From Lutimonas zeaxanthinifaciens (GTDB lineage Bacteria > Bacteroidota > Bacteroidia > Flavobacteriales > Flavobacteriaceae): a stretch of 64,000 nucleotides of DNA. The stretch lies in the NCBI RefSeq assembly GCF_030503675.1, contig NZ_CP129964.1:2294001-2358000 (forward strand), in the 5' to 3' direction. Below the pieces are notes generated by a model. The model was given only the letters and a program-made list of their open reading frames with translations. It was not told the origin of the DNA and made no database searches. A program made the position numbers and the translations under genes. This document shows, piece after piece, positions 44,262 to 53,621 of this stretch. Within the stretch, counting starts at the first letter, position 1; the number at the start of each line of letters is the position of its first letter.

Positions 44262-44281
44262 TTATTAACAATTGTTAATAA
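44262..44281. repeat. Perfect 20-bp palindrome
   Basis: TTATTAACAATTGTTAATAA is identical to its reverse complement. Several further TGTTAA words lie within 100 bp. It may be a protein-binding site; its owner is not known. Confidence 0.7.
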
Positions 44282-44606
44282 CTACTGTTAATATCCTGTT
44301 AGTCCTTTTATTATTCATTTCTAATCACTTGTTAATCTGTTCATTTAAATTTGTTTTGGTCTTTGATCCTGGTGAGGCTCTCCCCGATAAAAAGGTTATG
44401 AAAATTGTCTCATTAAGAAATAAGATTTTAGATTAATTTCTAAAACTGTTTTTTGAAATACGGAACTAAAGTGTTTAGCGCAATTCATATTTAGTTTTAC
44501 AAAAGGCAGTCGCTTAAAGAGTTTTTAATGTTATACTACCATTAAATCCTCCCTATTTTAAACCAAAGCAATATTTAAATACTATTAAATATTGTTAACC
44601 AAACCA

Positions 44607-44646
44607 AAAAGCCGTACAAAGTCCCACTTTGATACGGCTTTTAATT
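44607..44646 (+). terminator. Second terminator-like hairpin in the gap
   Basis: AAAAGCCGTA (44607-44616) pairs with TACGGCTTTT (44633-44642), with an inner AAAGT/ACTTT stem. It would end an RNA started at the minus-7 element 44346-44353 and insulates icd from upstream transcription. Confidence 0.65.
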
Positions 44647-44737
44647 TATAATTATATCAGAAATGCAGCTAAAAATTAGAGAATTCTTAAAACCGCATTT
44701 TTTGATTTTCCATGGTTCAAACTTAGTGATGGTTTAT

Positions 44738-44745
44738 TATATTTG
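44738..44745 (+). promoter_or_regulatory. Predicted minus-7 element of icd
   Basis: TATATTTG (TAnnTTTG) lies 16 bp before the icd ATG. No clear minus-33 element. Confidence 0.5.
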
Positions 44746-44761
44746 CAGCAATTAAATCAAA

Positions 44762-45994
44762 ATGACAATGACTAAAATAAAAGTAACCAACCCCATCGTT
44801 GAATTGGACGGTGATGAAATGACAAGAATAATTTGGAAATTTATCAAAGACCAGCTTATACTTCCCTATCTTGATCTTGACATCAAATATTATGACCTTG
44901 GTGTTGAGTACCGTGATGAAACCAACGACCAGATTACTATTGATGCAGCTGAAGCCATTAAGAAATATCATGTTGGAATCAAATGTGCCACTATTACTCC
45001 GGACGAGGATAGAGTTAAAGAATTCGATCTGAAAAAAATGTGGCGTTCTCCAAACGGAACTATCCGAAACATCGTAGGAGGTACAATTTTCAGAGAACCT
45101 ATCATTATGAAAAATGTTCCAAGATATGTTCAGGGATGGACTAAGCCGATCTGTATTGGAAGACATGCCTTTGGTGATCAATACAAAGCAACAGATATCG
45201 TTACTAAAGGAAAAGGTAAACTGACGATGACCTTCACTCCTGAGGATGGCAGTGAATCTCAATCATTCGAGATCTACAATTTTGATGAGAACGGTGTAGC
45301 TATGGCCATGTACAATATTGATTCATCGATCTACGGCTTTGCTCGTTCCAGTTTCAATCAGGCACTTTCGAAAGGCTGGAACCTCTACTTTAGCACAAAA
45401 AATACCATCTTAAAGGCCTATGACGGAAGGTTTAAAGATATTTTTGAAGAAGTTTACCAGACTGAATTCAAGGATAAATTCAAAGCTGCCGGTATTACTT
45501 ATGAGCACAGATTGATAGATGATATGGTGGCTGCAGCAATGAAATGGGATGGTGGCTTTGTATGGGCCTGCAAAAATTATGATGGTGATGTTCAATCAGA
45601 TACGGTTGCACAAGGATTTGGAAGTTTAGGGCTTATGACTTCTGTTCTTGTTACTCCAGATGGAAAAACTGTTGAAGCAGAAGCTGCGCATGGTACTGTA
45701 ACCAGACACTACAGACAACATCAGCAAGGAAAGGAAACTTCAACCAACCCTTTAGCATCTATTTTTGCATGGACCAGAGGATTGGAACACAGAGGTAAAC
45801 TTGACAACAACCAGGAACTGATCAATTTTTGCCATACCCTTGAAAAGGTATGTATTGACACAGTAGAAGGCGGAAAAATGACAAAGGACCTGGCACTGTT
45901 GATTCACAAGGAAAATATGACTTCAGATGATTACCTAAACACGCAGGAATTCCTGAATGAATTAAAACAAAACCTGGATAAAGCATTGGCTTAA
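44762..45994 (+). CDS. icd: NADP-dependent isocitrate dehydrogenase (dimeric, eukaryote-like type)
   Basis: Oxidative decarboxylation of isocitrate in the citric acid cycle. It has 410 residues. The chain ([53 protein letters not shown]) belongs to the homodimeric type II NADP enzymes known from eukaryotes and some bacteria, not to the E. coli Icd type and not to the 740-residue monomeric form. The start may be the ATG at 44762 or 44768. Monocistronic between two terminators. Confidence 0.95.
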   Translation: MTMTKIKVTNPIVELDGDEMTRIIWKFIKDQLILPYLDLDIKYYDLGVEYRDETNDQITIDAAEAIKKYHVGIKCATITPDEDRVKEFDLKKMWRSPNGTIRNIVGGTIFREPIIMKNVPRYVQGWTKPICIGRHAFGDQYKATDIVTKGKGKLTMTFTPEDGSESQSFEIYNFDENGVAMAMYNIDSSIYGFARSSFNQALSKGWNLYFSTKNTILKAYDGRFKDIFEEVYQTEFKDKFKAAGITYEHRLIDDMVAAAMKWDGGFVWACKNYDGDVQSDTVAQGFGSLGLMTSVLVTPDGKTVEAEAAHGTVTRHYRQHQQGKETSTNPLASIFAWTRGLEHRGKLDNNQELINFCHTLEKVCIDTVEGGKMTKDLALLIHKENMTSDDYLNTQEFLNELKQNLDKALA

Positions 45995-46014
45995 TCATCC
46001 GGTTTTTCTGAACC

Positions 46015-46053
46015 AAAAAGGGCTTTAATATTAACTATTAAAGCCCTTTTTTT
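46015..46053 (+). terminator. Rho-independent terminator after icd
   Basis: A 16-bp perfect stem (46015-46030 with 46036-46051), loop ttaac, then T. Confidence 0.93.
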
Positions 46054-46113
46054 GGTTATAAGAAATTTCACTTCTATATTTATAACCATACTAGCAACAG
46101 TTTATCAAAGAAT

Positions 46114-46374
46114 ATGAATCAAGAAACCTCCAAACAGAAAAAAGTTTTTAAGGACAACGAAACGAAAAAGCTTTACCATAAAGGTTTGAAATTTCTTGCG
46201 GTATCCCTGCCATTATTATTCGCCTCTCCTATTGTTGTAACAATTGGCTTTAAATCTTTAAATAAAGGCAATGGCTATTTTCTGCTGGCTTTGGGATGCC
46301 TTATGACAATTTTTACTATTGGACTTGTCACACAGGCCTTTCGACTTATTTTAAAAGCTCTTTTTAGCTCATGA
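46114..46374 (+). CDS. Small two-segment membrane protein (DUF6095 type)
   Basis: An 86-residue protein with a charged N-terminus (residues 1-25, Lys-rich) and two hydrophobic segments (about 28-47 and 55-80) joined by KSLNKGNG. It resembles the flavobacterial DUF6095 family from memory; the function is unknown. Its stop overlaps the start of the ATP-grasp gene (ATGA), so the two are translated together. Confidence 0.75.
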   Translation: MNQETSKQKKVFKDNETKKLYHKGLKFLAVSLPLLFASPIVVTIGFKSLNKGNGYFLLALGCLMTIFTIGLVTQAFRLILKALFSS

Positions 46375-47438
46375 AACGAAATGCGGCCTTTGTCAAGCTC
46401 ACTCACTGGGAACACTGGCCGGCGTTTACCTATTATATGCCTTTACTTCCACTGTTCCTGGTCCGATCACTGAAAGCAAGGCATCCTATTTACTTTACCG
46501 TTACGAACCCCGGAGTTTTATATTCTGGAAATGGCACGGAATCAAAATTTAAGACCCTGGAGCTTGTCCCCGAAAAATACAGACCAAAAGGGTTTCTTTT
46601 TTGTAAAAATGATTCCCTGGAAAGGTTGGAAAACAGGTTGTCGGAAGCCAAGATTGAATTTCCTCTCATTGCAAAACCTGATATTGGGTTCAGAGGTTAT
46701 ATGGTTAAAAAGATCAAGAACCTGGATCATTTAAAAAAGTATTTAACCCTTCTTAATGAAAATACGATCATTCAGGAATTTATACCCTACCAAAAAGAAA
46801 TAGGTGTTTTTTATTATAGATTCCCTGACAAAAAAAAAGGTAGTGTAAGTTCTGTTACCATAAAAAAATTTATCAGAGTAACCGGTGACGGAAAGCAAAC
46901 CCTGGCAGAACTGATTCAAAAAGATGAGCGGGCCTTTCTCTATAAAAACCTGTTTACCATTCTTCACAGAGATAAAATTGATAAGGTATTGGATCGTGGC
47001 CAGGAAATGATTCTCTCCGTGATTGGAAATCACTCTAAGGGAACCCAATTTATTAATGGCAATCATTTGATAAACAATAATTTGAAGGATTTTATGGATG
47101 GAATTTGCCAGCATATCCAAGGATGGAATTATGGAAGACTCGACATCAAATACAAAGATTACAGCAGTTTGATGAACGGGACAGATTTTAAGATCCTGGA
47201 GGTTAACGGCATTATTTCCGAACCAACACATATCTATGACGCGACTGATGAAAATGCTTCTTTCTTAAACGCACTTAAATCAATTAATAAACATTGGGAT
47301 ATAATGGGTAAAATAGCAGTTCAGGTTCATAATGAGCAAAACGTCCCCTATCCTTCGGTTGGAGCCTATTTAAAAAATATTCTGTGGTTAAGATCCTACT
47401 CTAAAAAATTGAAAAAACTGAATTCGATCGACCTTTAA
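46371..47438 (+). CDS. ATP-grasp enzyme, D-alanine-D-alanine ligase-like
   Basis: A 355-residue protein. The ATP-grasp region is clear from about residue 75: KIEFPLIAKPDIGFRGYMVKKI (nucleotide-binding Lys), NTIIQEFIPYQKEIGVFYYR, and the C-terminal metal-binding GTDFKILEVNGIISEPTHIYD. The N-terminal 70 residues include a hydrophobic stretch (LPLFLVRSLKARHP), unlike ordinary ligases. It probably joins a carboxylate to an amine or thiol; the substrates are unknown. Coupled to the small membrane protein upstream, which suggests a membrane-linked role. Confidence 0.78.
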   Translation: MKRNAAFVKLTHWEHWPAFTYYMPLLPLFLVRSLKARHPIYFTVTNPGVLYSGNGTESKFKTLELVPEKYRPKGFLFCKNDSLERLENRLSEAKIEFPLIAKPDIGFRGYMVKKIKNLDHLKKYLTLLNENTIIQEFIPYQKEIGVFYYRFPDKKKGSVSSVTIKKFIRVTGDGKQTLAELIQKDERAFLYKNLFTILHRDKIDKVLDRGQEMILSVIGNHSKGTQFINGNHLINNNLKDFMDGICQHIQGWNYGRLDIKYKDYSSLMNGTDFKILEVNGIISEPTHIYDATDENASFLNALKSINKHWDIMGKIAVQVHNEQNVPYPSVGAYLKNILWLRSYSKKLKKLNSIDL

Positions 47439-47444
47439 TACGTG

Positions 47445-47942
47445 TTATTCATTGAAGGTTTTTCCCCTTGGAGTGGTTGGATTGTACCCAAAATCACCAT
47501 CGGGAAGATCAATTCCCAGTTGAGAAATTATATATCCGATACTGGCAAAATGATGAATTGCATGACTATGGGCCTGAATCAAAGCCCCGGCCAGTGTATA
47601 GTTTGCGGTTACCATGCCCAGACCTAAATCATCTTTCACTTTAACAATGCGCTCAAGACTTGTCGGCTCAATTTTTCTAAGTTTCATTTGAATCTCCTCA
47701 AAATAAGCCAACCCAACTGCAACATTAACCTCTGCCAATTCATTTCTTTCTCTTGCAGACAGATCTACAATTCCTTCATCCATACCTTTCAAAACGCAGT
47801 TGAAAACATCAAGAATATGGCGCATATGGACACCTATACTGGAATAATAAGGAGCAGTAGAATCATTGGCATATTCCTCATCATTTATTGAATTTAATAA
47901 ATTGATTCCTCGATTGAGGTTCTGAATAATAGCTGGAATCAT
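47445..47942 (-). CDS. DinB/YfiT-like protein
   Basis: A 165-residue four-helix-bundle protein of the DinB superfamily. Metal-binding His candidates are in SIGVHMRHILDVFN and IQAHSHAIHHFASIGYI. Family members include thiol-dependent S-transferases and stress-induced proteins of unknown function. Convergent with the ATP-grasp gene, 6 bp between stops. Confidence 0.78.
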   Translation of the reverse strand: MIPAIIQNLNRGINLLNSINDEEYANDSTAPYYSSIGVHMRHILDVFNCVLKGMDEGIVDLSARERNELAEVNVAVGLAYFEEIQMKLRKIEPTSLERIVKVKDDLGLGMVTANYTLAGALIQAHSHAIHHFASIGYIISQLGIDLPDGDFGYNPTTPRGKTFNE

Positions 47943-47983
47943 TAATATTTATTTTCGTATGTGTCGCTAATTTAATAAAATAA

Positions 47984-48598
47984 TTACTTCAAAAATCTAA
48001 TCAGGGTCAAAATACCGAGAATGAAAAACAACAGGCTCAAAATATAATTAATATTACGCGCGATGAACTGTGCTTTTTTGACAATAATCCGGGCGAAATT
48101 CACATAGGTCAAAAACAAAGAAAATGCGCCAAGAAAGACTCCCGTAACGAAAAGATTAATAAAAGGCTGTTCGGTTTTTAACAATCCCCGGTTTTCCAAT
48201 ACAGATGATAAAACAAGATAGAAAGGTATAGCCAGCATGTTCATTCCGGACATCAGCATACCCAGCCAAAAACTTTTTCCTTTCCTTTTTCCTCCCTCAC
48301 CGCTAAATTTCTTTCTGGCCTGAATAAAAAACACCACGGAAAGAAGAAACAAAACAACTACCCCAGCAATATTTAATCGATCTATTATTTCCGGGTGATC
48401 TGCAAAGAAACGTGCAAATACAAGGGCGATAAAGGCCTGGGGAATAACCACCATCGCTGCGCCCAAAGCAAACCAGATACCTTCCTTTTTATTTTTTTCA
48501 ATAGCCGTTCTTACAGCAGTCATGTTAAGCATTCCGGGAGGGATCAAGCTAATAAAGGCCATCACAAAACCCAATAAAATATGCGATAAATAGGTCAT
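47984..48598 (-). CDS. LysE/RhtB family exporter
   Basis: A 204-residue membrane protein with about six hydrophobic segments and the LysE-family N-terminus GFVMAFISLIPPGMLNMTAVRTAIEKNKKEG with its Pro-rich motif. Members export amino acids or small metabolites. The substrate is not predictable. Confidence 0.82.
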   Translation of the reverse strand: MTYLSHILLGFVMAFISLIPPGMLNMTAVRTAIEKNKKEGIWFALGAAMVVIPQAFIALVFARFFADHPEIIDRLNIAGVVVLFLLSVVFFIQARKKFSGEGGKRKGKSFWLGMLMSGMNMLAIPFYLVLSSVLENRGLLKTEQPFINLFVTGVFLGAFSLFLTYVNFARIIVKKAQFIARNINYILSLLFFILGILTLIRFLK

Positions 48599-48658
48599 AA
48601 ACGAATTAAAATAGATGCTCGAACAATCAAATTTCGGTATAATGATTAAAATAATAAG

Positions 48659-50119
48659 CTATAATCCCAGATATTTCCTGAATATCAAATTAATATCTTC
48701 TGACAACTTAAATTTTACCACTAAAAACACGAATGTAACAGTGATCATCAAAGATTTCAGAACAATATTAAAATAGGCGTTGGAAGAAATATCAACAAAT
48801 GAGAAAATTGAATAAATCACTCCTGTAATCATTAATAACGTACCTGTTTTTGAGCTAAATGGCTGCATATTTAAACGAGCCTTTACATAAATGATTTTAA
48901 GGATGGAAAACATGGCTACGACTAATAAAGTCGCCAAAGCAGCCCCTACTATACCTAAGGATTCAATAAGGATTCGATTCAAAACAATTACGCTTAGTGC
49001 CATACCAATCGAATAATAAAAGAGCATTTTATAATACCTGGAATTCGTGAGTATGGCTCCGTTTGTACCTAAGGACAATTTGACCAGTTCGGAAATTGAA
49101 ATAATCAATACGATGCTTATTCCCACAGAGTATTCTGGTTTGTTTATAATACTGTATAGATCTCCGATATTTAAATTGATCAATAGAAAAAGTAAACCTC
49201 CGATGATCAGAAGATTCAAGGAACTTTTCCGGTAAAGATTACTCACCTCATCCATATTGTTATTATTGATCTCTCTGGCGGTTATTGGATTAATAATCTG
49301 CTGCATGGCCCTTGATGGTATGCCGATAACTGAAGCGATATAAACCCCAACAGAGTAATAGGCAACTTCTGCAATAAACTTCATCTGGGGAATCATAAAC
49401 TTATCAATTTCCAAGAGGATCGTACCCGCAGAACCCGCCATAATGATATACATTGAAAAGGAAAGGATCTCTCTTAAATTCTTTGGAAATCCCGGCCAGA
49501 CCCATTCTGGGAAATATAATTTAAATGCATAGAGCATCATTATCACTACTCGAAGAAAATATACCAGAACTACAGCATAAATAAATTCATCCGCATTGAT
49601 CCATTCCAGATATACAGCAAATAATAAGAGCGATACAGAAATCCTCGCAAATACTTCCTTTATAAAATTTCCAAAAACCGACTTCATCTGAACCCTGCTC
49701 CAGGCATAGAAGACTTCAAAATAACCCATAAAAACAGCGAGGAAGAATATGGTAAAAGTGTATTGTTTTATAATGATGTTCTCCCTGGCCAAAAATTCCG
49801 CGATCTGATTGTAAAAAACAACTCCCAGAATCGCCATTGGAACCATCACCAGAAGAGGCAACAAAACTGCTGTTAACAAAAAATTATCCTGATCTGTTTT
49901 TTCCTGATATGATGAGAAAAAACGTATGATCGTATGTTGCATTCCAAAAACCATAAGGGGCATGATCATGTTGGCCGATGATAATAAAAAAGTGATCAGG
50001 CCAAAATATTCGGCCTCCAAAAAATGAGTGTAAAGAAACAATACATTCAGCCCTCCGATTGCAAAACCCAAAAATAGAACCAAAGTATTGTTGAAGGATT
50101 GTTTAAATACGATTCCCAT
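48659..50119 (-). CDS. Polysaccharide (Wzx-like) flippase family protein
   Basis: A 486-residue membrane protein with about 14 hydrophobic segments, of the polysaccharide biosynthesis / oligosaccharide flippase (MOP) superfamily; QSFNNTLVLFLGFAIGGLNVLFLYTHFLEAEYFGLITFLLSSANMI is the N-terminal pattern in outline. It probably moves a lipid-linked glycan across the inner membrane. It lies 1 bp after the MATE transporter gene, another MOP member, and no glycosyltransferase is nearby. Confidence 0.85.
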   Translation of the reverse strand: MGIVFKQSFNNTLVLFLGFAIGGLNVLFLYTHFLEAEYFGLITFLLSSANMIMPLMVFGMQHTIIRFFSSYQEKTDQDNFLLTAVLLPLLVMVPMAILGVVFYNQIAEFLARENIIIKQYTFTIFFLAVFMGYFEVFYAWSRVQMKSVFGNFIKEVFARISVSLLLFAVYLEWINADEFIYAVVLVYFLRVVIMMLYAFKLYFPEWVWPGFPKNLREILSFSMYIIMAGSAGTILLEIDKFMIPQMKFIAEVAYYSVGVYIASVIGIPSRAMQQIINPITAREINNNNMDEVSNLYRKSSLNLLIIGGLLFLLINLNIGDLYSIINKPEYSVGISIVLIISISELVKLSLGTNGAILTNSRYYKMLFYYSIGMALSVIVLNRILIESLGIVGAALATLLVVAMFSILKIIYVKARLNMQPFSSKTGTLLMITGVIYSIFSFVDISSNAYFNIVLKSLMITVTFVFLVVKFKLSEDINLIFRKYLGL

Positions 50120-50120
50120 T

Positions 50121-51467
50121 CTAATTATTTTCTATGAGTTTATTGGTCAAATAATTAAATCTTAACAAGAGTAGAACAGCCGATACTGTTAACCCGGCTA
50201 AAAGTCCGACCCATATTCCCTGTGATCCTAATCCCAGCTCTTTGCCCAAGATATAACATATCGGGAAACCAACAATCCAATAAGCAATAAAAGTAATGTA
50301 GGTAGGTATCCTTACATCCTGTAAGCCTCTCAAAGCGCCTAATACAACTACCTGAACTCCATCTGATAACTGAAAAAGGCCTGCGATCAGCAATAGTGAT
50401 GCTGCCGTATGTACAACAGATTCATTGTCGATATAAATTTCGGGAAGAACATTTTTAAAGGTTATAAACAATAGGGCAAAAACCATTTCAATGATAAAAA
50501 CCTGCAGAAAAATTGAAATACTTACCCTTCTCAATTCTGTAAAATTCCTTAAGCCTTTTTGATTGCCTACCCTTATGGTCGCCGTTACACCAAGACCAAC
50601 GGCTATCATAAAGGTCATAGAGGATAAATTCAGTGCAATTTGGTTAGCGGCCTGGTCAATGGTTCCCATCGTTCCGGCCAGCCAAATAGCTGCGGTAAAA
50701 ACACCAACCTCAAAGAGCATCTGCATGGCAGTAGGAAATCCAAGATTTATGATTTTTTTAAACAGCTCATTGGAAATCTCCTTTAATTTCAACCAATTAA
50801 AATAGGGTTGAAACTTGCTTCTTGAATTTAGAATAATGATCATAAAAAATACCATAGCAAATCGGGCAAACAATGTTCCGTAAGCCGCTCCCACCAGTTC
50901 GAGTCTTGGGAAAATCCAAAATCCATAGATTAAAAAAAAGTTCAGCACTACATTGACCACATTAGCCATCAAGGTAGCATTCATACCATATTTTGTATTC
51001 GACATTCCGTCTGCGAATTGCTTATAGGCCTGAAAAATCATAAGAGGAATCATAGAAAGGGCCACGATGTTCAAATAGGGCCTGGCCAGTTCAACCACCT
51101 CAGGTGGCTGATCCATGTATTCCATTAAGGGATTTGCCAACACCAGCAAAACAAACATACTGATCCCCAATAATGAACACAATATCAACCCATGCTGAAA
51201 CAGCCTCCTTCCTTTATCACTGTCTTTCTCTCCATCAGCTTCAGCAATTAAAGGGGTAATTGCCATTGAAAATCCTATACCCAGCGAAAATGCAATAAAT
51301 ACAAAACTATTTCCCAGAGAAACCGCCGCAAGTGGAGCAGCTCCAAGCCTTCCCACCATGATATTATCAGCGAGGCCAACCAGTACATGGCCCAGGTGAC
51401 CAATCATCACAGGTATGGCCAACTGAAAATTATACTTAAATTCAGACGTGTACTTTTTTAAACTCAA
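50121..51467 (-). CDS. MATE family efflux transporter (NorM type)
   Basis: A 448-residue membrane protein with 12 segments in two halves. The N-terminus (FQLAIPVMIGHLGHVLVGLADNIMVGRLGAAPLAAVSLGNS in outline) is the NorM/DinF hallmark. Exports cationic drugs or metabolites using Na+ or H+. First gene of a two-gene unit with the flippase, divergent from the gene at 51626. Confidence 0.92.
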   Translation of the reverse strand: MSLKKYTSEFKYNFQLAIPVMIGHLGHVLVGLADNIMVGRLGAAPLAAVSLGNSFVFIAFSLGIGFSMAITPLIAEADGEKDSDKGRRLFQHGLILCSLLGISMFVLLVLANPLMEYMDQPPEVVELARPYLNIVALSMIPLMIFQAYKQFADGMSNTKYGMNATLMANVVNVVLNFFLIYGFWIFPRLELVGAAYGTLFARFAMVFFMIIILNSRSKFQPYFNWLKLKEISNELFKKIINLGFPTAMQMLFEVGVFTAAIWLAGTMGTIDQAANQIALNLSSMTFMIAVGLGVTATIRVGNQKGLRNFTELRRVSISIFLQVFIIEMVFALLFITFKNVLPEIYIDNESVVHTAASLLLIAGLFQLSDGVQVVVLGALRGLQDVRIPTYITFIAYWIVGFPICYILGKELGLGSQGIWVGLLAGLTVSAVLLLLRFNYLTNKLIENN

Positions 51468-51577
51468 TGCGGTAGTTTTAGATTTGGCTGATGCAAATTT
51501 ATGTTATTCTTTCCTAGTTACTTCAAAGAGCTGAATTATTTTCTTTTTTGACTATTTAATATAGATATGGTTTTACG

Positions 51578-51585
51578 TATCTTTG
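51578..51585 (+). promoter_or_regulatory. Predicted minus-7 element
   Basis: TATCTTTG (TAnnTTTG) lies 41 bp before the TTG start at 51626. Confidence 0.45.
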
Positions 51586-51625
51586 TGCAAAAGCTTTTTG
51601 GTAACCCCCACTATTCAGTTTGATT

Positions 51626-52717
51626 TTGAAAAGATTTATTCCCTTTTTACTTATTTCTATTATCTTCATGTTTTTCACTGCGGAAGTAGTGCATGCTCAA
51701 GATGTCACAACCATTACGGCAAGCAGCGAAGACATCAGTGACAATCTTGATCTTGAAGCTGTTGCCTCGGTTTTCGGGGATTCAAAAGACCTTGAGGATT
51801 TTGAAAAAAGACTGAATGACCCTGATACACAAATTTCGAATCTTGATCTTAACAATGATGGTGAGGTCGATTACTTACGTGTGATGGAAACCGCGGAAAA
51901 CAATGTTCACAGTATTTCCATACAGGCTGTTATTGGGAAAGACATGTACCAGGAAGTAGCGGTCATTGATGTTCAAAAAGATTCAAAGGGGAAAACCCAG
52001 GTACAGGTAGTAGGAAACGTGGATATGTACGGGCCTAATTATTACATTACTCCTTATTACCCTGTGGTTCCTGTATTTTTCACTTTTTTCTGGGTCGCAA
52101 CATATCGCCCTTGGTATTCTCCCTGGTACTGGGGATACAGGCCGCCTTATTTCAGGCCCTGGCCTCCGATCTCACCTTATAGGTACAGAAGCAATGTTCA
52201 TGTCCATATCAATATAAATAATACGTATAACCGAAATAATGTTCGGATAAACAATAATGTTCGTGTAAATAACAATAATAACGCCTACTTCAGGAATAAC
52301 CCTGACAAATCGTTTAATAAACGAAATCCCGGATCCAGTAACCGGAACGAACTGGTTTCAAATAGAAAATCCAGGCCTTCGAACAAAGGAATAAACTCTG
52401 ACAGAGGGTATAAATCTACCGGGAGACCCGTAAATAAACCTGAAAGCAGGCCTTCACAACAACCTGGCAATAAGCAGAGTACTAAACCCAATACAAGGCC
52501 GTCTAATACCCGACCGAGCACAAAACCATCATATACCAAACCAAATACGCGGCCATCCAATAAACCGAGTACAAGGCCGAGCACAAGACCAAGTACGAGA
52601 CCAAGCACAAGACCCTCATCAACACGGCCGAGCACAAGACCAAGTTCCAGGCCTTCTGCGCCATCAGCTTCCAGAAGACCCGCTTCACGGTCGAGTCATA
52701 CGAGGACAAGACATTAA
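51626..52717 (+). CDS. Secreted protein with Asn-rich and RPST-repeat tail
   Basis: About 363 residues. There is no ATG at the 5' end: TTG at 51626 gives MKRFIPFLLISIIFMF, a good signal peptide cut after VHA; TTG at 51620 is the alternative. A mature N-terminal domain (about 25-150) has DLEAVASVFGDSKDLEDFEKRLN and an EF-hand-like loop DLNNDGEVDYLRV. An aromatic Trp/Tyr/Pro stretch follows (TYRPWYSPWYWGYRPPYFRPWPP), then an Asn-rich part, and about 100 residues of (R/K)PS(T/N/S) repeats with high positive charge. I do not recognise the function. Low complexity and charge suggest an extracellular or peptidoglycan/polysaccharide-binding structural protein. 42 bp before the mscS gene. Confidence 0.75.
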   Translation: MKRFIPFLLISIIFMFFTAEVVHAQDVTTITASSEDISDNLDLEAVASVFGDSKDLEDFEKRLNDPDTQISNLDLNNDGEVDYLRVMETAENNVHSISIQAVIGKDMYQEVAVIDVQKDSKGKTQVQVVGNVDMYGPNYYITPYYPVVPVFFTFFWVATYRPWYSPWYWGYRPPYFRPWPPISPYRYRSNVHVHININNTYNRNNVRINNNVRVNNNNNAYFRNNPDKSFNKRNPGSSNRNELVSNRKSRPSNKGINSDRGYKSTGRPVNKPESRPSQQPGNKQSTKPNTRPSNTRPSTKPSYTKPNTRPSNKPSTRPSTRPSTRPSTRPSSTRPSTRPSSRPSAPSASRRPASRSSHTRTRH

Positions 52718-52759
52718 AACCAGTAATTAATTCTAACTTTTTCTAAATCAATACTCAAA

Positions 52760-53581
52760 ATGGATATTAACTTTAACAGCAGCAGTTTACTTGATCAATT
52801 CACTGAAGCCGTCTACACCTACGGACCAAAACTGTTAGGAGGAATACTCGTATGGATCATCGGAGGATTCATCATCAAACTTTTCATGGGATCTTTTACT
52901 AAAATGCTGAATAAAAGAAATACGGATGAATCTTTAAAACCATTCTTAATAAGTCTGGCAGGTATTCTTTTGAAAACTATGCTTGTTATAAGTGTTTTAG
53001 GCATGCTTGGTGTGGAAATGACATCATTCATTGCTGTACTGGGTGCTGCAGGTTTAGCAGTTGGGATGGCCTTGTCTGGCACCCTTCAAAACTTTGCAGG
53101 CGGGGTAATTATTTTATTGTTTAAACCCTTTAAAGTAGGAGACTATATCGATGCTCAGGGACATGCAGGAATTGTAAAGGAAATACAAATATTTAATACA
53201 ATTTTACTCGAACTTGATAATAAAACCGTGATACTTCCCAATGGCCCTTTGTCTACCGGATCAATGGTGAATTATTCTACACAACCTACCAGAAGAGTTG
53301 ATTTCACTTTTGGAATCGCTTACGGAGATGAAGTTGACAAAGCGAGAAAGGTAATTTTTGATTTGTTTAAAAATGACAAAAGAATCCTTAAAGATCCGGC
53401 TTATTTTGTGGGCTTGTCCGAAATGGCTGACAGTTCAGTGAACCTCGCTGCACGAGCCTGGGTAAAAGGTGAGGATTACTGGGATGTTTACTTCGATATC
53501 AATGAAAAAACATACAATGCCTTTAATGCTGAAGGCATCAGTATTCCATTTCCACAAATGGATGTGCATATTCAAAAGTAA
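52760..53581 (+). CDS. mscS: Small-conductance mechanosensitive channel MscS
   Basis: An osmotic safety valve, 273 residues, the size of E. coli MscS. Three membrane segments precede the pore helix GAAGLAVGMALSGTLQNFAGGVIIL, which is the MscS signature, then the beta domain (FKPFKVGDYIDAQGHAGIVKEIQIFNT) and the C-terminal alpha/beta domain ending EGISIPFPQMDVHI. Confidence 0.96.
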   Translation: MDINFNSSSLLDQFTEAVYTYGPKLLGGILVWIIGGFIIKLFMGSFTKMLNKRNTDESLKPFLISLAGILLKTMLVISVLGMLGVEMTSFIAVLGAAGLAVGMALSGTLQNFAGGVIILLFKPFKVGDYIDAQGHAGIVKEIQIFNTILLELDNKTVILPNGPLSTGSMVNYSTQPTRRVDFTFGIAYGDEVDKARKVIFDLFKNDKRILKDPAYFVGLSEMADSSVNLAARAWVKGEDYWDVYFDINEKTYNAFNAEGISIPFPQMDVHIQK

Positions 53582-53621
53582 AAACAAAAATGACATAGTC
53601 GGATTGAGGGTAGACATTTGT

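Larger units (their letters stand above)
43660..44761. other. 1.1-kb intergenic region without a convincing gene
   Basis: It contains the rplS terminator, a full promoter at 43775-43805, a strong hairpin with a T run at 44151-44187, a perfect 20-bp palindrome at 44262-44281, a further minus-7 element at 44346-44353, another terminator-like hairpin at 44607-44645 and the icd minus-7 element at 44738. The only open frames are tiny. One, 44027-44074, reads MKAFSKNKGKMFKRN with AAGGAG 12 nt upstream, unusual for this group. The best reading is one or two noncoding RNA units. Confidence 0.6.

Noticed and set aside
52470-52700. CRISPR-like short repeats
   Set aside because: The near-repeats are 12 bp units without spacers and lie in frame in a coding region as RPST-type repeats.
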